Part shown: in pieces, positions 44,635 through 56,256 of the stretch | Layout: every line of letters starts with the position of its first letter | Numbering within the stretch: the first letter of the stretch is position 1 | From: Myxococcales bacterium | GTDB taxonomy: Bacteria > Myxococcota_A > Polyangia > Palsa-1104 | Reading direction: 5' to 3' | NCBI GenBank assembly: GCA_028287105.1 | Contig: JAQBQH010000022.1 | Coordinates: 1 to 56,824 of the forward strand | Length of the DNA stretch: 56,824 nucleotides | Program-made: the position numbers and the translations under genes | Notes under the pieces: model-generated | What the model was told of the DNA's origin: nothing | Database searches by the model: none | The model's input: only the letters and a program-made list of their open reading frames with translations

Positions 44635-45770
44635 CCCTCCTGGCGCTGGCGCTGTCGGGCTGCCTCTTTTCGCCCAACCTCGGCGACGGCGCGATCGCCT
44701 GCAGCGACGACGGCGCGTGCCCGCCGGGACAGCTGTGCGGCAGCGACGACCGCTGCCACAAGGACGCCCTCGGCGTCGGCGGGAACGGCGGCAGCGACGC
44801 GGCGGTGCCGTGCGTGCCGCTGAGCTGCGGCGACCTGCGCAAGGACTGCGGTCCCGTCGACGACGGCTGCGGCCACACGCTCGACTGCGGCAGCTGCATG
44901 GCGCCCGCGACCTGCGGCGGCAGCGGCACGCCGGGCATGTGCGGCTGCCGGGCGAAGTCGTGCGGCGAGCAGGGCAAGAACTGCGGCGCCGTCGCCGACG
45001 GTTGCGGCGTCACGGTGAGCTGCGGCGCCTGCACCGCGCCCAACACGTGTGGCGGCGGCGGTCCGGCGAACGTGTGCGGCTGCACGCCGAAGACTTGCGC
45101 CAGCCTCGGCGCCAACTGCGGCACGGTGCCGGATGGTTGCGGCGGCACGCTGAGCTGCGGGCAGGCCGGCGGCTGCCCCGTCGGGCAGACCTGCGGCGGC
45201 GGTGGCACGGCGAACGTCTGCGCGGTCGGTGTCTGCTCGCCGACCAATTGCGCGGCGCAGGGCAAGAACTGCGGCGACATCTCGAACGGCTGCTCGTCGA
45301 CGATTCAGTGCGGCAGCTGCACCGCGCCCCAGACCTGCGGCGGCGGCGGGGCGGCCAACGTTTGCGGCTGCACGCCCAAGACCTGCAGCGCGCTCGGTCA
45401 GAGCTGCGGCATGGCTGCCGACGGCTGCGGCCACATGATCGACTGCGGCGCCTGCGCGTGGCCACAGTCGTGCGGCGGCGGCGGCGAGACGACGGCCTGC
45501 GGCTGCACCCCGACGACCTGCGCCGCGCAGGCCAAGGACTGCGGCCGCATGCCGGACGGCTGCAACGGCGTCGTCTCCTGCGGCGGCGGCTGCAGCGGCA
45601 ACCGGGTCTGCGTGGCCAACGTCTGCACCAAGAAGGGTACGTGCACGCCGTTCGCCGATTGCGCCGCTGCGGGCAAGAGCTGCGGCGTCATCTCCGACGG
45701 CTGCGCGGACATCCTGCGCTGCGGCGCCTGCACCGGCAGCATGAAGTGCGTCAATAACGTTTGCCAGTGA
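44622..45770 (+). CDS. Cys-rich tandem-repeat lipoprotein
   Basis: 382 residues from GTG 44622 (GTG 44616 is equally possible). Lipobox LALSGC gives acylated C14. After a spacer there are seven tandem units of about 43-50 residues. Each has the pattern C-x(6)-C-G-x(4)-(D/N)-G-C-x(4-5)-C-G-x-C-x(4)-C-G-G-G-G-x(4)-C-G-C; for example unit 2 starts RAKSCGEQGKNCGAVADGCG. There are about seven or eight cysteines per unit, all presumably disulfide-bonded outside the cytoplasm. Such Cys-rich surface lipoproteins are typical of Myxococcota and resemble adhesin or carbohydrate-binding stalks. The gene overlaps the TPR gene by 13 nt and is the last in the kinase cassette. Confidence 0.88.
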   Translation: MRVLALLALALSGCLFSPNLGDGAIACSDDGACPPGQLCGSDDRCHKDALGVGGNGGSDAAVPCVPLSCGDLRKDCGPVDDGCGHTLDCGSCMAPATCGGSGTPGMCGCRAKSCGEQGKNCGAVADGCGVTVSCGACTAPNTCGGGGPANVCGCTPKTCASLGANCGTVPDGCGGTLSCGQAGGCPVGQTCGGGGTANVCAVGVCSPTNCAAQGKNCGDISNGCSSTIQCGSCTAPQTCGGGGAANVCGCTPKTCSALGQSCGMAADGCGHMIDCGACAWPQSCGGGGETTACGCTPTTCAAQAKDCGRMPDGCNGVVSCGGGCSGNRVCVANVCTKKGTCTPFADCAAAGKSCGVISDGCADILRCGACTGSMKCVNNVCQ

Positions 45771-45798
45771 CGCGCCGTATCATTACATTCCGAACGCC

Positions 45799-46980
45799 GT
45801 GACCGTTCGACTTCCACCGGGCGTACGTGACTACCTTCCCGTCGCCGCGGCGCGACGGCGGGGGCTGGCGTCGACGGCGGCGGCCGAGATCGAGCGCTGG
45901 GGCTATCGCGCGATCATCACGCCGCTGTACGAGTACGCCGACGTCCTGGCGCGCGGCATGGGGCAGACGGTGCAGGCGATGCGCTTCGTCGAGCCAGCGA
46001 CGGGCGACGTGGTGGCGCTGCGCCCGGATTTGACGCCGCAGGTGGCGCGCCTGGTGGCGACGCGCATGCACGACGAGCCGGGGCCGGTGCGCCTCTATTA
46101 TCAGGGCTCGGTGGTGCGGCTCGACGGGGCGCGCCGCGAGATCTTTCAGATTGGCGTCGAGCTCATCGATGCGCCGCAGCCGGGCAGCGACCTCGAGGTC
46201 GTGGCGCTCGCGGAGGCGACGCTGGAGGCGCTCGGCGTGGGCGCGCGCACCGTCGATCTCGGCCACGCTGCCGTCGTGCGCGGCGCGCTCGCCGGGCTCG
46301 GTCTCGACGACGACGCGGCCGCGGCGCTGCACCTCGGGCTCCAGCGCAAGGACGGCGCGGCGGTGGCGGCGCTGGTGGCGCGCGCGCCGGTGTCGGACGC
46401 GCGCAAGAAGCTGGTGGCGGCGCTGCCGTCGCTGTACGGCGGACCCGAGGTGCTCGATCGCGCCCGCGGCCTCGTCGACGATGCGGCCTCGCGCGCGGCG
46501 CTCGACGAGCTGTCGGGGCTGTGCGCGCGCCTGGCCCAGCTCGGTCCGGCGGCGCGCCTCTCGGTCGACCTCGGCGAGGTGCGCGGCTTCGACTACTACA
46601 CGGGTACGCGATTCGCGATCTACGCCGAGGGCGCGGGTGGCGCGCTGGCGTCGGGCGGGCGCTACGACGGGCTGGTGGCGCGCTACGGCCGTCCGGCGCG
46701 CGCGGCCGGCTTTGCGCTCGACGTCGATCGCGTCGCCGAGCTCTTGAAGCTGCGCGGGGTCCCGGCTCCGCGACTGACCGGCGGGGTGCTGGTGGCCGGC
46801 GATCCGGTCGCCTCGGCGCAGCTGGCGGCCGAGCTGCGCAAACAGGGCGACCGGGCGGTCCTGGACCTCGACGAACCGCCCGCGTCCGACGCGGATTTGG
46901 CCCGGCGAGCAGCCGACCGGGCGCTCCAGCGGGTGGCCGTGGTCACCGCGTCGGGAACCCGCTGGGTCGACGTCACTTGA
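45799..46980 (+). CDS. hisZ: ATP phosphoribosyltransferase regulatory subunit HisZ
   Basis: 393 residues from GTG 45799. Class II aminoacyl-tRNA-synthetase-like fold without the anticodon domain of HisRS: LPPGVRDYLPVAAARRRGLA, GYRAIITPLYEYADVL, LRPDLTPQVARLVATRM, VRLYYQGSVVRLDG, FQIGVELIDAP, LGEVRGFDYYTGTRFAIY and GGALASGGRYDGLVARYG. HisZ has no synthetase activity and activates the short HisG in histidine synthesis. hisG is not in the window. The order hisZ-purA (47 nt apart) is found in several bacteria and joins histidine and purine synthesis. No Shine-Dalgarno; TACATT lies 9 nt upstream. Confidence 0.92.
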   Translation: MTVRLPPGVRDYLPVAAARRRGLASTAAAEIERWGYRAIITPLYEYADVLARGMGQTVQAMRFVEPATGDVVALRPDLTPQVARLVATRMHDEPGPVRLYYQGSVVRLDGARREIFQIGVELIDAPQPGSDLEVVALAEATLEALGVGARTVDLGHAAVVRGALAGLGLDDDAAAALHLGLQRKDGAAVAALVARAPVSDARKKLVAALPSLYGGPEVLDRARGLVDDAASRAALDELSGLCARLAQLGPAARLSVDLGEVRGFDYYTGTRFAIYAEGAGGALASGGRYDGLVARYGRPARAAGFALDVDRVAELLKLRGVPAPRLTGGVLVAGDPVASAQLAAELRKQGDRAVLDLDEPPASDADLARRAADRALQRVAVVTASGTRWVDVT

Positions 46981-47012
46981 TGGTGCGTGACGAATCGACC
47001 AACTCGTACTAG

Positions 47013-48314
<1,302 letters not shown>

Positions 48315-48366
48315 GCCAAGGAAGCTGAGCGGCGGGGTGTCGAACTGTATAAGGCATGTTGATCGC

Positions 48367-48395
48367 TTGCGAATATGCGATGATGCGCCTAAAAT
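48367..48395 (+). promoter_or_regulatory. Sigma70-type promoter of the GltJ-like gene
   Basis: TTGCGA (48367-48372), 17-nt spacer, TAAAAT (48390-48395), 28 nt before ATG 48423. The Shine-Dalgarno region GAAGGGG lies at about 48412-48418. Confidence 0.7.
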
Positions 48396-48422
48396 GCTCT
48401 GTCCATTCCATGAAGGGGCCCC

Positions 48423-50260
<1,838 letters not shown>

Positions 50261-50282
<22 letters not shown>

Positions 50283-51037
50283 CGCATCCGCACCATCACG
50301 CCGACGAGCGCGCTCGCGAGCGCGATCGCGAGGTAATACACGAGGCGCCCACGGCGGCGCGGCGTGCTCGCGGGCGTGCCGTGGGCCGCGCCTGACGGTG
50401 CGGCGCCGGTGAGCTCGAAGGTGATCGAGCGGTCTTCGAGCGCCGAGAACTTGGGACCGCGGAAGAGGAAGCGGGTCTGCTTCTCGTCGCCAATCGGACC
50501 GCGATGCGCGCGCACGAGGCGGGTCACCGGCGACTCTTCGATGCGCACCTCGGTCTCGCCGAGCTGCGGCTCGGGCGTGGCATCGTCGAGGCGCACCACG
50601 TGCGACGGCGCGCCGCCGAGCGGCACGCGCGCGACCAGATCGACGGAGAGCGGGCTCGGCGCGACCTCGTTGCCGGCCAGCCCGACGGAGGGCGACTCCC
50701 ACGCCGGCGTGACCGATTTCCCGTCGACGCGGAGGCTCAGTCCGGCGGCGACGGCGGCACGCGCGCGCTCGCCGATGGCGCGGCTCTCGGCGTCATCGAT
50801 CTTGCCGTCGGCGTTGGCGTCGGCGGCGCGGCGCCACGCGGCGGCCGGCGCGGTCCCCACCATGACCGTGTAGGCGACGCGCAGCTCGTCGGCGGCGACG
50901 AGGTCGACCTTGATGTAGCGATTGACCGTGGAGGGCGCGAACTCGGGATGCGCCTCGGCCGTGGCCGCGACAATGACGCAGGCGACCGTCGCTGCGAGGT
51001 TGACGGCTCGTATCGTGTCTGCAATGCTGCGCCGCAA
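50261..51037 (-). CDS. Secreted/membrane protein with EF-hand-like motif
   Basis: 258 residues, apparently from TTG 51037. Signal peptide about 10-29 (AVNLAATVACVIVAATAEAH), mature N-terminus HPEFAPSTVNRYIKVDL. An EF-hand-like calcium loop DANADGKIDDAE lies at about 73-84. A beta-rich region follows, then a C-terminal membrane helix (LVYYLAIALASALVGVMV) and a basic tail RMRQRRMKG. This resembles C-terminally anchored periplasmic proteins near nickel/cobalt or heavy-metal genes, but no such genes are adjacent and I do not assign a function. TACCCT lies 8 nt before the TTG. The 3' end overlaps the convergent GltJ-like gene by 22 nt. Confidence 0.72.
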
Positions 51038-51053
51038 TCACTAGGAGGGTAGC

Positions 51054-52400
51054 ATGCGTCGTTTGCTCATCGCCGCCGCGATGATCGTCGCCGCGACGGG
51101 TTGTGGATCGAAGAAGGATCCCTTCGCGCCGGTTCCGGAGTGCATGGGCCCGTCGGTGGTGCCGTTCATGGGTGGTCGCCAGATCGTGTTGGCGTCGCTC
51201 GCGATCGCCGACGCGGACGAGGGCTTCGATCTGGACCTCGACGGCAAACCGGACAACAAGCTGTCGCCGCTCGCGGCGTTGGCCAACGACACGATCAAGC
51301 AGTCGTTCACGACCAAGCACGACATCGTGCTGCCGATCGAGCTCTTCGGCTACGACGGCGCCGACTCCGCATGCACCAAGTTCTCGTTCTACGTCGGCAA
51401 GTTCAACAAGGACCGCGACGCCGACGGCAAGGACACGACCTGGGACAAGGGCGACTGCGACGACACCGACGCTGCCGTGCATCCGGGCGCGACGGAGGAC
51501 CTCACCAATCGCGTCGACGACGACTGCGACGGGCTGGCCGACAACATGACGCCCGGGTCGAAGCCGACCGACACGACCGACATGGACGGCGACGGCTTCT
51601 CGCTGGCGCAGGGCGATTGCGACGACCGCTCCGACGCGGCGCATCTCGCCGCGGCCAAGGCGCGCCATCCGATGGCGATGGACGTGTGCGACGACGGCAT
51701 CGATCAGGATTGCGACGGTATCCCCGACAACGATCCGAGCTGCGACCCGTTCAAGGCCAACAACGTGACGGTCAACCTGCAGGACGTTTCGTTCGACGCG
51801 GCGATGCAGCCGCTCATCACGTTCAAGGACGGCGCGGTCAAAAACGGTGTGATGCTCGCAGGGCCCGACAAGTTCAGCTTGAACATCCCGTTCCAGAAAA
51901 ACATCACGCTGGCGCTCGACCTGACGGGCACGCGCGTGCAGATGGATCTCGTCGACGTGGGCGGCAAGACGAGCGTGCCGCTGGTCGGCACCGACGGCAA
52001 GGCGGGCGGGCGACTCGGTGGTGTGCTCGCGGCGACCACGCTGTCGCAGATCAAGGGCATCGACGCGGGTGGCGTCATCAAGGCCGACCAGTCGCTGCTC
52101 GACGCCATCTTCGCCGGCGCGGTCGGCACGGTGCTCGGCCTCGACACCGACAAAGAGCAGCACTATCAGCCGGACATCGACGTCGATGGCGACGGGCTGG
52201 AGGCGTTCTGGCAGGAGACCCCGGGCGCCGGCTCGCCGCACGTCGACACCTGCAAGGACGGCGACGGCACCATCGTGCGCGGCCTGGACTGCCCGATGGC
52301 GAAGGACGCCAAGGGCAACTTCCGCTTCGTCGACGGCCTGTCGGTGGCGCTGAAGTTCAGCGCCGTGCCGGTCAAGGTTGGCAGCGTCGTCGGACCCTGA
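51054..52400 (+). CDS. Lipoprotein with MopE-type metal-binding motifs
   Basis: 448 residues; AGGAGGG at 51043-51049 fixes the ATG. Lipobox AATGC gives acylated C17. Two copies of the MopE-type putative metal-binding motif are seen: GDCDDTDAAVHPGATEDLTN followed by RVDDDCDGLADN (about 140-170), and GDCDDRSDAAHLAA with DVCDDGIDQDCDGIPDN (about 185-228). They are Asp- and Cys-rich and suited to calcium or copper. The C-terminal half (about 240-445) is a beta-rich domain with no known motif. In methanotroph MopE this motif family binds copper; in Myxococcota it is widespread on surface lipoproteins. Divergent from the 50261 gene, with only 16 nt between starts. Confidence 0.85.
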   Translation: MRRLLIAAAMIVAATGCGSKKDPFAPVPECMGPSVVPFMGGRQIVLASLAIADADEGFDLDLDGKPDNKLSPLAALANDTIKQSFTTKHDIVLPIELFGYDGADSACTKFSFYVGKFNKDRDADGKDTTWDKGDCDDTDAAVHPGATEDLTNRVDDDCDGLADNMTPGSKPTDTTDMDGDGFSLAQGDCDDRSDAAHLAAAKARHPMAMDVCDDGIDQDCDGIPDNDPSCDPFKANNVTVNLQDVSFDAAMQPLITFKDGAVKNGVMLAGPDKFSLNIPFQKNITLALDLTGTRVQMDLVDVGGKTSVPLVGTDGKAGGRLGGVLAATTLSQIKGIDAGGVIKADQSLLDAIFAGAVGTVLGLDTDKEQHYQPDIDVDGDGLEAFWQETPGAGSPHVDTCKDGDGTIVRGLDCPMAKDAKGNFRFVDGLSVALKFSAVPVKVGSVVGP

Positions 52401-52426
52401 TTCGCATTCGAGATCGAGGAGAGAAC

Positions 52427-52648
52427 GTGGCTACCGACGTCAAGGCGCACATCACCGGTACCGTCTGGAAGATCGAGGCGCAGCCGGGAGCGAAGGTCAG
52501 TGAGGGTGACACCGTGATCATCCTCGAGTCGATGAAGATGGAGATGCCCGTCGAGGCGCCGTGCGCCGGGACGGTGCGCGAGATCAAGATCAAGGAAGGC
52601 GAAGCGGTCGACGAAGGCAAGGTCGTCGCCGTGATCGACGAAGAATAG
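52427..52648 (+). CDS. Stand-alone biotinyl (BCCP-like) carrier protein
   Basis: 73 residues from GTG 52427, with GAGGAGAG 3-9 nt upstream. The whole protein is one biotinyl-lipoyl domain: VKAHITGTVWKIEAQPGAKV, the biotin acceptor lysine in ESMKMEMPV, and EAPCAGTVREIKIKEGEAVD. It should be biotinylated by BirA and shuttle CO2 for an acyl-CoA carboxylase. No carboxylase subunit is encoded nearby, so the partner must be elsewhere. Single-domain carriers of this kind serve acetyl- or propionyl-CoA carboxylases in actinobacteria and Myxococcota. It is convergent with the MCE operon and 6 nt away. Confidence 0.92.
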   Translation: MATDVKAHITGTVWKIEAQPGAKVSEGDTVIILESMKMEMPVEAPCAGTVREIKIKEGEAVDEGKVVAVIDEE

Positions 52649-52654
52649 CGCCGC

Positions 52655-53707
52655 TCAACGGTGCGGGCGCACCAGTGGCCCCTGCGGACGTTGCGGGCCC
52701 TTCAAGATGAAGCTCCACGGCTGGGCCTTCAGGATGCGGTGGGTCTCGTGGAGATCGTCGAAGAGCTCCTGGTCGGCGAGGATGCCGCCCAGGGTGCCTT
52801 CGCCGCGCTCGACCATGGCGACGAGCGCGCGCACGTCCTTGGCGACGCGCTCGGCGGTGGTGGCGGCGCGGCGCGCGGCGGCGAGGCCGGCCTGGATGCG
52901 CGCCTTCTTCTCGTCGCTGAAGAGGTCGCCGAGCCCTTCGACGCGGCCGATGGCGCGGTCGAGCCGGTTGCCCAGCGCGGCCAGCTCGGGACCGGCGTGA
53001 TCGGCGATGGCGCCGAGGTCGTGGACGGCGCCTTGCGCGCGCGCGATTCCGCCCGCGTCGCGTAACGCCGAGAGCAGCGACGCGCCGGCGACGAAGGCCG
53101 CGGCCGATTGATCGGCGATGCGACGGAGCTGGCCGCGATCGGCCGGCAGATCGGCGAGCGTGGCCAGGAGCGAATCGGCGGCGCCGAGGAGCTCGTCGAG
53201 GGCGGGGCGATTCTCGCGCAGGAGCGCCAGCGCACGACGCAGGCTCTCCTCGGAGCGGACCAGGAACTTGTCGATCTCGGGCGGGTCGATGGCGGCGAGC
53301 AGCTCGCCCGCGCGTGCCGGCTCGCCGGGCGCGGCGCCATGCGCGGGCGGCCCGATCTCGAGGTAGGCCTCGCCGAGCACCGACGGCGTGGCGACGAAGA
53401 GCTCGGAGTTGCGGCGCAGCTCGTGGGTCCACGCGCGCGCCACGAAGACGCTGAGCTCGACGTGATCCTGGATGCGCACCGCGCCGCGCACCTCGCCCAC
53501 GTCGCGGCCCGCCAGGCGCACCTTGTCGCCGACGCGCAGGGGGCCGGTCGTGGTCATCGAGACGCGCACGGTGAGGCCGGGCCCGATGGCGCGGTCCGAC
53601 AGGAGCAGCACCCACACGACGGCAAAGGCGAGCGCGGCCACCAGCGCCGCACCGCAGACGCGGCGCAGCCCGCGGCCAGAGGCGTCGAAGGGCGGGCCCA
53701 GGGACAT
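52655..53707 (-). CDS. MCE (MlaD-type) substrate-binding protein 2
   Basis: 350 residues. One N-terminal membrane anchor (about 17-36, CGAALVAALAFAVVWVLLL), then an MCE domain (about 42-125: GPGLTVRVSMTTTGPLRVGD, KVRLAGRDVGEVRGAVRI, PSVLGEAYLEIGPP), and a long helical C-terminal region (LRRALALLRENRPALDELLG and on), which in MlaD/PqiB-like proteins forms a periplasmic barrel or needle. The end LKAQPWSFILKGPQR is close to the end of the neighbouring MCE protein (LKRNPWKFFWKE), so the two are paralogues. ATG 53707 has TAGGAGC upstream and lies 11 nt from the stop of the first MCE gene. Lipid transport role inferred from family. Confidence 0.9.
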   Translation of the reverse strand: MSLGPPFDASGRGLRRVCGAALVAALAFAVVWVLLLSDRAIGPGLTVRVSMTTTGPLRVGDKVRLAGRDVGEVRGAVRIQDHVELSVFVARAWTHELRRNSELFVATPSVLGEAYLEIGPPAHGAAPGEPARAGELLAAIDPPEIDKFLVRSEESLRRALALLRENRPALDELLGAADSLLATLADLPADRGQLRRIADQSAAAFVAGASLLSALRDAGGIARAQGAVHDLGAIADHAGPELAALGNRLDRAIGRVEGLGDLFSDEKKARIQAGLAAARRAATTAERVAKDVRALVAMVERGEGTLGGILADQELFDDLHETHRILKAQPWSFILKGPQRPQGPLVRPHR

Positions 53708-53718
53708 CTACGCCGCTC

Positions 53719-54729
53719 CTATTCCTTCCAGAAGAACTTCCACGGATTGCGTTTCAGATCGCGCACCAGCTCTTTCAGGTCGTCGTAGATCTGCGGGTCG
53801 ACCAGCAGCGCGCCGGCGGTGCCCTTGCCCTTGCGCACGTCGGCGACGAGGAGCTGGGCGTCCGAGGTCAGCTTGTCGGCCTTCTCACCGACGGCGACCA
53901 GCTCGTCGAGCGCCTTGACGATCTTGTCGCGCTCGCCCGGGCCCACGACGCTGGTGAGGCGGTCGACGCCGTCGAGCGCCTTCTTGGCCTTGGCGATGAG
54001 CGGGTCGATGTCGCGCCGGATCGACGCCGAGAGCGCCTCGATGTTGGCCAGCGTCGCCTTGAGCTTGTCACCGTCGCCGACGCCGGCGCGAATCGACCCG
54101 AGCAGCTGCGCCGCCTCGCGGCTGAGCGCGTCGACGTTGCCGAGGAGCTTGCCGATCTGCTGCTTGTTGGTCTTGAGGAGGTCGTCGAGCGTCCGCACCA
54201 CCGACGCGCCCGACTGCAGAAAGTCGCGGATGACGTCCTTGTCCTCCTTCAGGAGGCCGGTGATCGAGTCGAGGAACTCGTAGAGGCGCGCGACGATCAG
54301 ATCGGTGCGCGGCGGGTTGACGCCGTCGATAGGATGGGCCGGATCGAGCGGCGGCTGATCCCACGAGCCGGGCTGGATCTCGAGGTACTGCTCGCCGAGG
54401 ACGCCCTGCGTGTTGATGAAGAACTCGGCGTTCTTGCGGATCGACTCCTTGACCCGATCTTCGACCCAGGCGACGACGCGCACCTGCACGCGCTTCTTGG
54501 TGTCGGGATCGATCTCGCCGCCGAGATAGCGCACCTCCTCGACCTTGCCGACCTTGATGCCCGAGATCTTCACCGCCGCGCCCGACTGCAGGTTGCCGGA
54601 GAAGTCGTAGTGGATGCGGATGCGCGTGCCGCCGCGGAACGAGAAGTTCCCGAGCAAAAGGAGGAAACCGCCCAGGAGCAGGAGCGAGACGACGATGAGC
54701 GCGCCGACTTTGTATTCGAGGGATTTCAT
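53719..54729 (-). CDS. MCE (MlaD-type) substrate-binding protein 1
   Basis: 336 residues; CCAGGAGG lies 4 nt before the ATG. Membrane anchor at about 8-28 (VGALIVVSLLLLGGFLLLLG), MCE domain about 34-120 (GGTRIRIHYDFSGNLQSGAA, VKISGIKVGKVEEVRYLGGE, TQGVLGEQYLEIQPG), then long amphipathic helices (LLKEDKDVIRDFLQSGASVV, VDALSREAAQLLGSIRAGVG) with a C-terminal LVRDLKRNPWKFF. MCE proteins carry phospholipids between the membranes of Gram-negative bacteria in complex with a MlaFE-type ABC core. Third-from-last in the operon order permease, permease, ATPase, MCE, MCE. Confidence 0.93.
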   Translation of the reverse strand: MKSLEYKVGALIVVSLLLLGGFLLLLGNFSFRGGTRIRIHYDFSGNLQSGAAVKISGIKVGKVEEVRYLGGEIDPDTKKRVQVRVVAWVEDRVKESIRKNAEFFINTQGVLGEQYLEIQPGSWDQPPLDPAHPIDGVNPPRTDLIVARLYEFLDSITGLLKEDKDVIRDFLQSGASVVRTLDDLLKTNKQQIGKLLGNVDALSREAAQLLGSIRAGVGDGDKLKATLANIEALSASIRRDIDPLIAKAKKALDGVDRLTSVVGPGERDKIVKALDELVAVGEKADKLTSDAQLLVADVRKGKGTAGALLVDPQIYDDLKELVRDLKRNPWKFFWKE

Positions 54730-54757
54730 CTCGCCTCCTGGTGTCCCGGGTCCGCCA

Positions 54758-55510
54758 CTAGAACCCCGGGGTTTCCATGGGCCCGTCGGAGCGCCCCTGG
54801 ATGAACTGTTGCACGATTGGATCGGTCGACGCGCGGATCTCGGCCGGCGTGCCGACGGCGTGCGCGACGCCCTGGTAGAGGAGCGCGATGCGATCGGCGA
54901 TGCCGAAGATCGACGTCAGATCGTGCGAGACCACGACCGAGGTGACGCCGAGCGTGTCGGACAATTCGCGGATCAGCTTGTCGATGCGGCGCGCGCTCAC
55001 CGGATCGAGTCCGGTGGTCGGCTCGTCGAAGAGCACGCACTCGGGCGCCAGCGTGAGCGCGCGGGCGATGGCGGCGCGCTTGCGCGTACCGTCGCCCAGC
55101 TCGGCGGGGTAGGCGTGGGCGAACTCGCGCAGGTGCACCTTGTCGAGGAACAGCATCGCTTCCTTTTCGGCGGCGCGCTCGGGGAGCCGCCCGTGCTTGC
55201 GCAGCGGCAGGGCGACGTTCTCGAGCAGGGTCATGGAGTCGAAGAGCGTCGCGTGCTGGAAGACCATGGCGCAGCGCTTGCGGACCTCCTGCAGCGCGCG
55301 CTCGTCGAGCTGGTCGACGCGCCGGCCGTCGAGCCAGATCTCGCCGGCGTCGGGACGGAGCAGCCCGACGAGGTGCTTGATGGTGACCGACTTGCCGACG
55401 CCGGAGGTGCCGATGATGAAGAGCACCTCGCCGCGGCGCACCTCGAGATCGACGCCGCGCAGGACCGGCTTGTCGCCGAACGCTTTTTCCAGCTTGCGGA
55501 ACGAGATCAC
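54758..55510 (-). CDS. mlaF: MCE-system ABC transporter ATPase (MlaF-like)
   Basis: 250 residues from GTG 55510, overlapping the permease stop by GTGA. It begins ISFRKLEKAFGDKPVLRGVD. Walker A is IIGTSGVGKSVTIKHLVGL; Walker B is CVLFDEPTTGLDPVSARRID, with the H-loop in VVVSHDLTSIFGIADRIALL. The signature reads ELGDGTRKRAAIARA instead of the usual LSGGMRKR: the Ser-Gly-Gly core is replaced by Gly-Asp-Gly. It energises phospholipid or sterol movement across the inner membrane with the MlaE-type permeases encoded upstream. The longer open frame to 56197 is antisense-like and covers the permease gene. Confidence 0.93.
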   Translation of the reverse strand: MISFRKLEKAFGDKPVLRGVDLEVRRGEVLFIIGTSGVGKSVTIKHLVGLLRPDAGEIWLDGRRVDQLDERALQEVRKRCAMVFQHATLFDSMTLLENVALPLRKHGRLPERAAEKEAMLFLDKVHLREFAHAYPAELGDGTRKRAAIARALTLAPECVLFDEPTTGLDPVSARRIDKLIRELSDTLGVTSVVVSHDLTSIFGIADRIALLYQGVAHAVGTPAEIRASTDPIVQQFIQGRSDGPMETPGF

Positions 55511-56256
55511 AGCCCGCCTCGCTGAAAGGTGAAGAGCGCGAGGCCGGAGAGAAAGAAGTCGAGCAGGATGACCACGAAGCTGGCGCTGATGACGGCGCGC
55601 GTGGTGGCGGTGCCGACGCCCTCCGAGCCGCCGCGCGCCGCCAGCCCGCAGATCCCGGCGACCACGGGGACGGCCGCGCCGTAGGCCGCGCACTTCATGA
55701 CCCCCGTCGCCAGATCGCCGACGCGCACGTGCGACACGTCGAGGAAGACGACCGGATTCAGGTGAAAGCTGAAGTAGGCGGTGAGCGCGCCCATGCCGAT
55801 GGCGGCGCCGACGCCGATGACGGTGAGCGCGCCGGTCATCACCAGCGACGCGAGGAAGCGGGGGACGATGAGGTAGTCGACCGGCTCGACGCCGTTCATG
55901 CGCAGCGCGTCGATCTGCTCGGTGACGACCATGGAGCCTATTTCGGCGGCGATGCCGGCGCCGACGCGCGTGGCCAGCATCATCGCGGTCAGCGTCGGGC
56001 CGAACTCGTGCACCAGGATCTTGATGAACTCGGCGCCGACCTGCGAGAGGTCGCCGGTGATGCGGTTGACCTGCAGGCAGGTCTGGAAGACGAGCACCAT
56101 GCCGAGGAAGCCGAGGGTGACGCAGACGAAGAGGAGCGAGCGATTGCCGATCTGATAGAGCTGCGACAGGACCGCGCCGGGCGTGCGGCGGCCCCAAAGC
56201 CAGCGCAGCGTGCCGTAGAAGGTCTTGGTGATGACGTCTACGGAGAGCGCGATCAC
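55507..56256 (-). CDS. mlaE: MlaE-type permease 1
   Basis: 249 residues from GTG 56256, overlapping the stop of permease 2 by GTGA. Typical MlaE topology with an N-terminal amphipathic helix and five membrane segments. Family motifs: FGPTLTAMMLATRVGAGIAA, EIGSMVVTEQIDALRMNGVE, PVDYLIVPRFLASLVM, and the C-terminal GVGTATTRAVISASFVVILL. It would form the transmembrane core with MlaF and the MCE proteins. It contains two Cys in the first membrane region (VCVTLGF and QTCLQV). Together with permease 2 it could make a heterodimer. Confidence 0.92.
   Translation of the reverse strand: MIALSVDVITKTFYGTLRWLWGRRTPGAVLSQLYQIGNRSLLFVCVTLGFLGMVLVFQTCLQVNRITGDLSQVGAEFIKILVHEFGPTLTAMMLATRVGAGIAAEIGSMVVTEQIDALRMNGVEPVDYLIVPRFLASLVMTGALTVIGVGAAIGMGALTAYFSFHLNPVVFLDVSHVRVGDLATGVMKCAAYGAAVPVVAGICGLAARGGSEGVGTATTRAVISASFVVILLDFFLSGLALFTFQRGGL

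Noticed and set aside
44622-45770. Possible CRISPR or DNA satellite because of regular repeats
   Set aside because: The periodicity is at protein level (Cys-rich modules of variable length); DNA units differ and no equal spacers exist.
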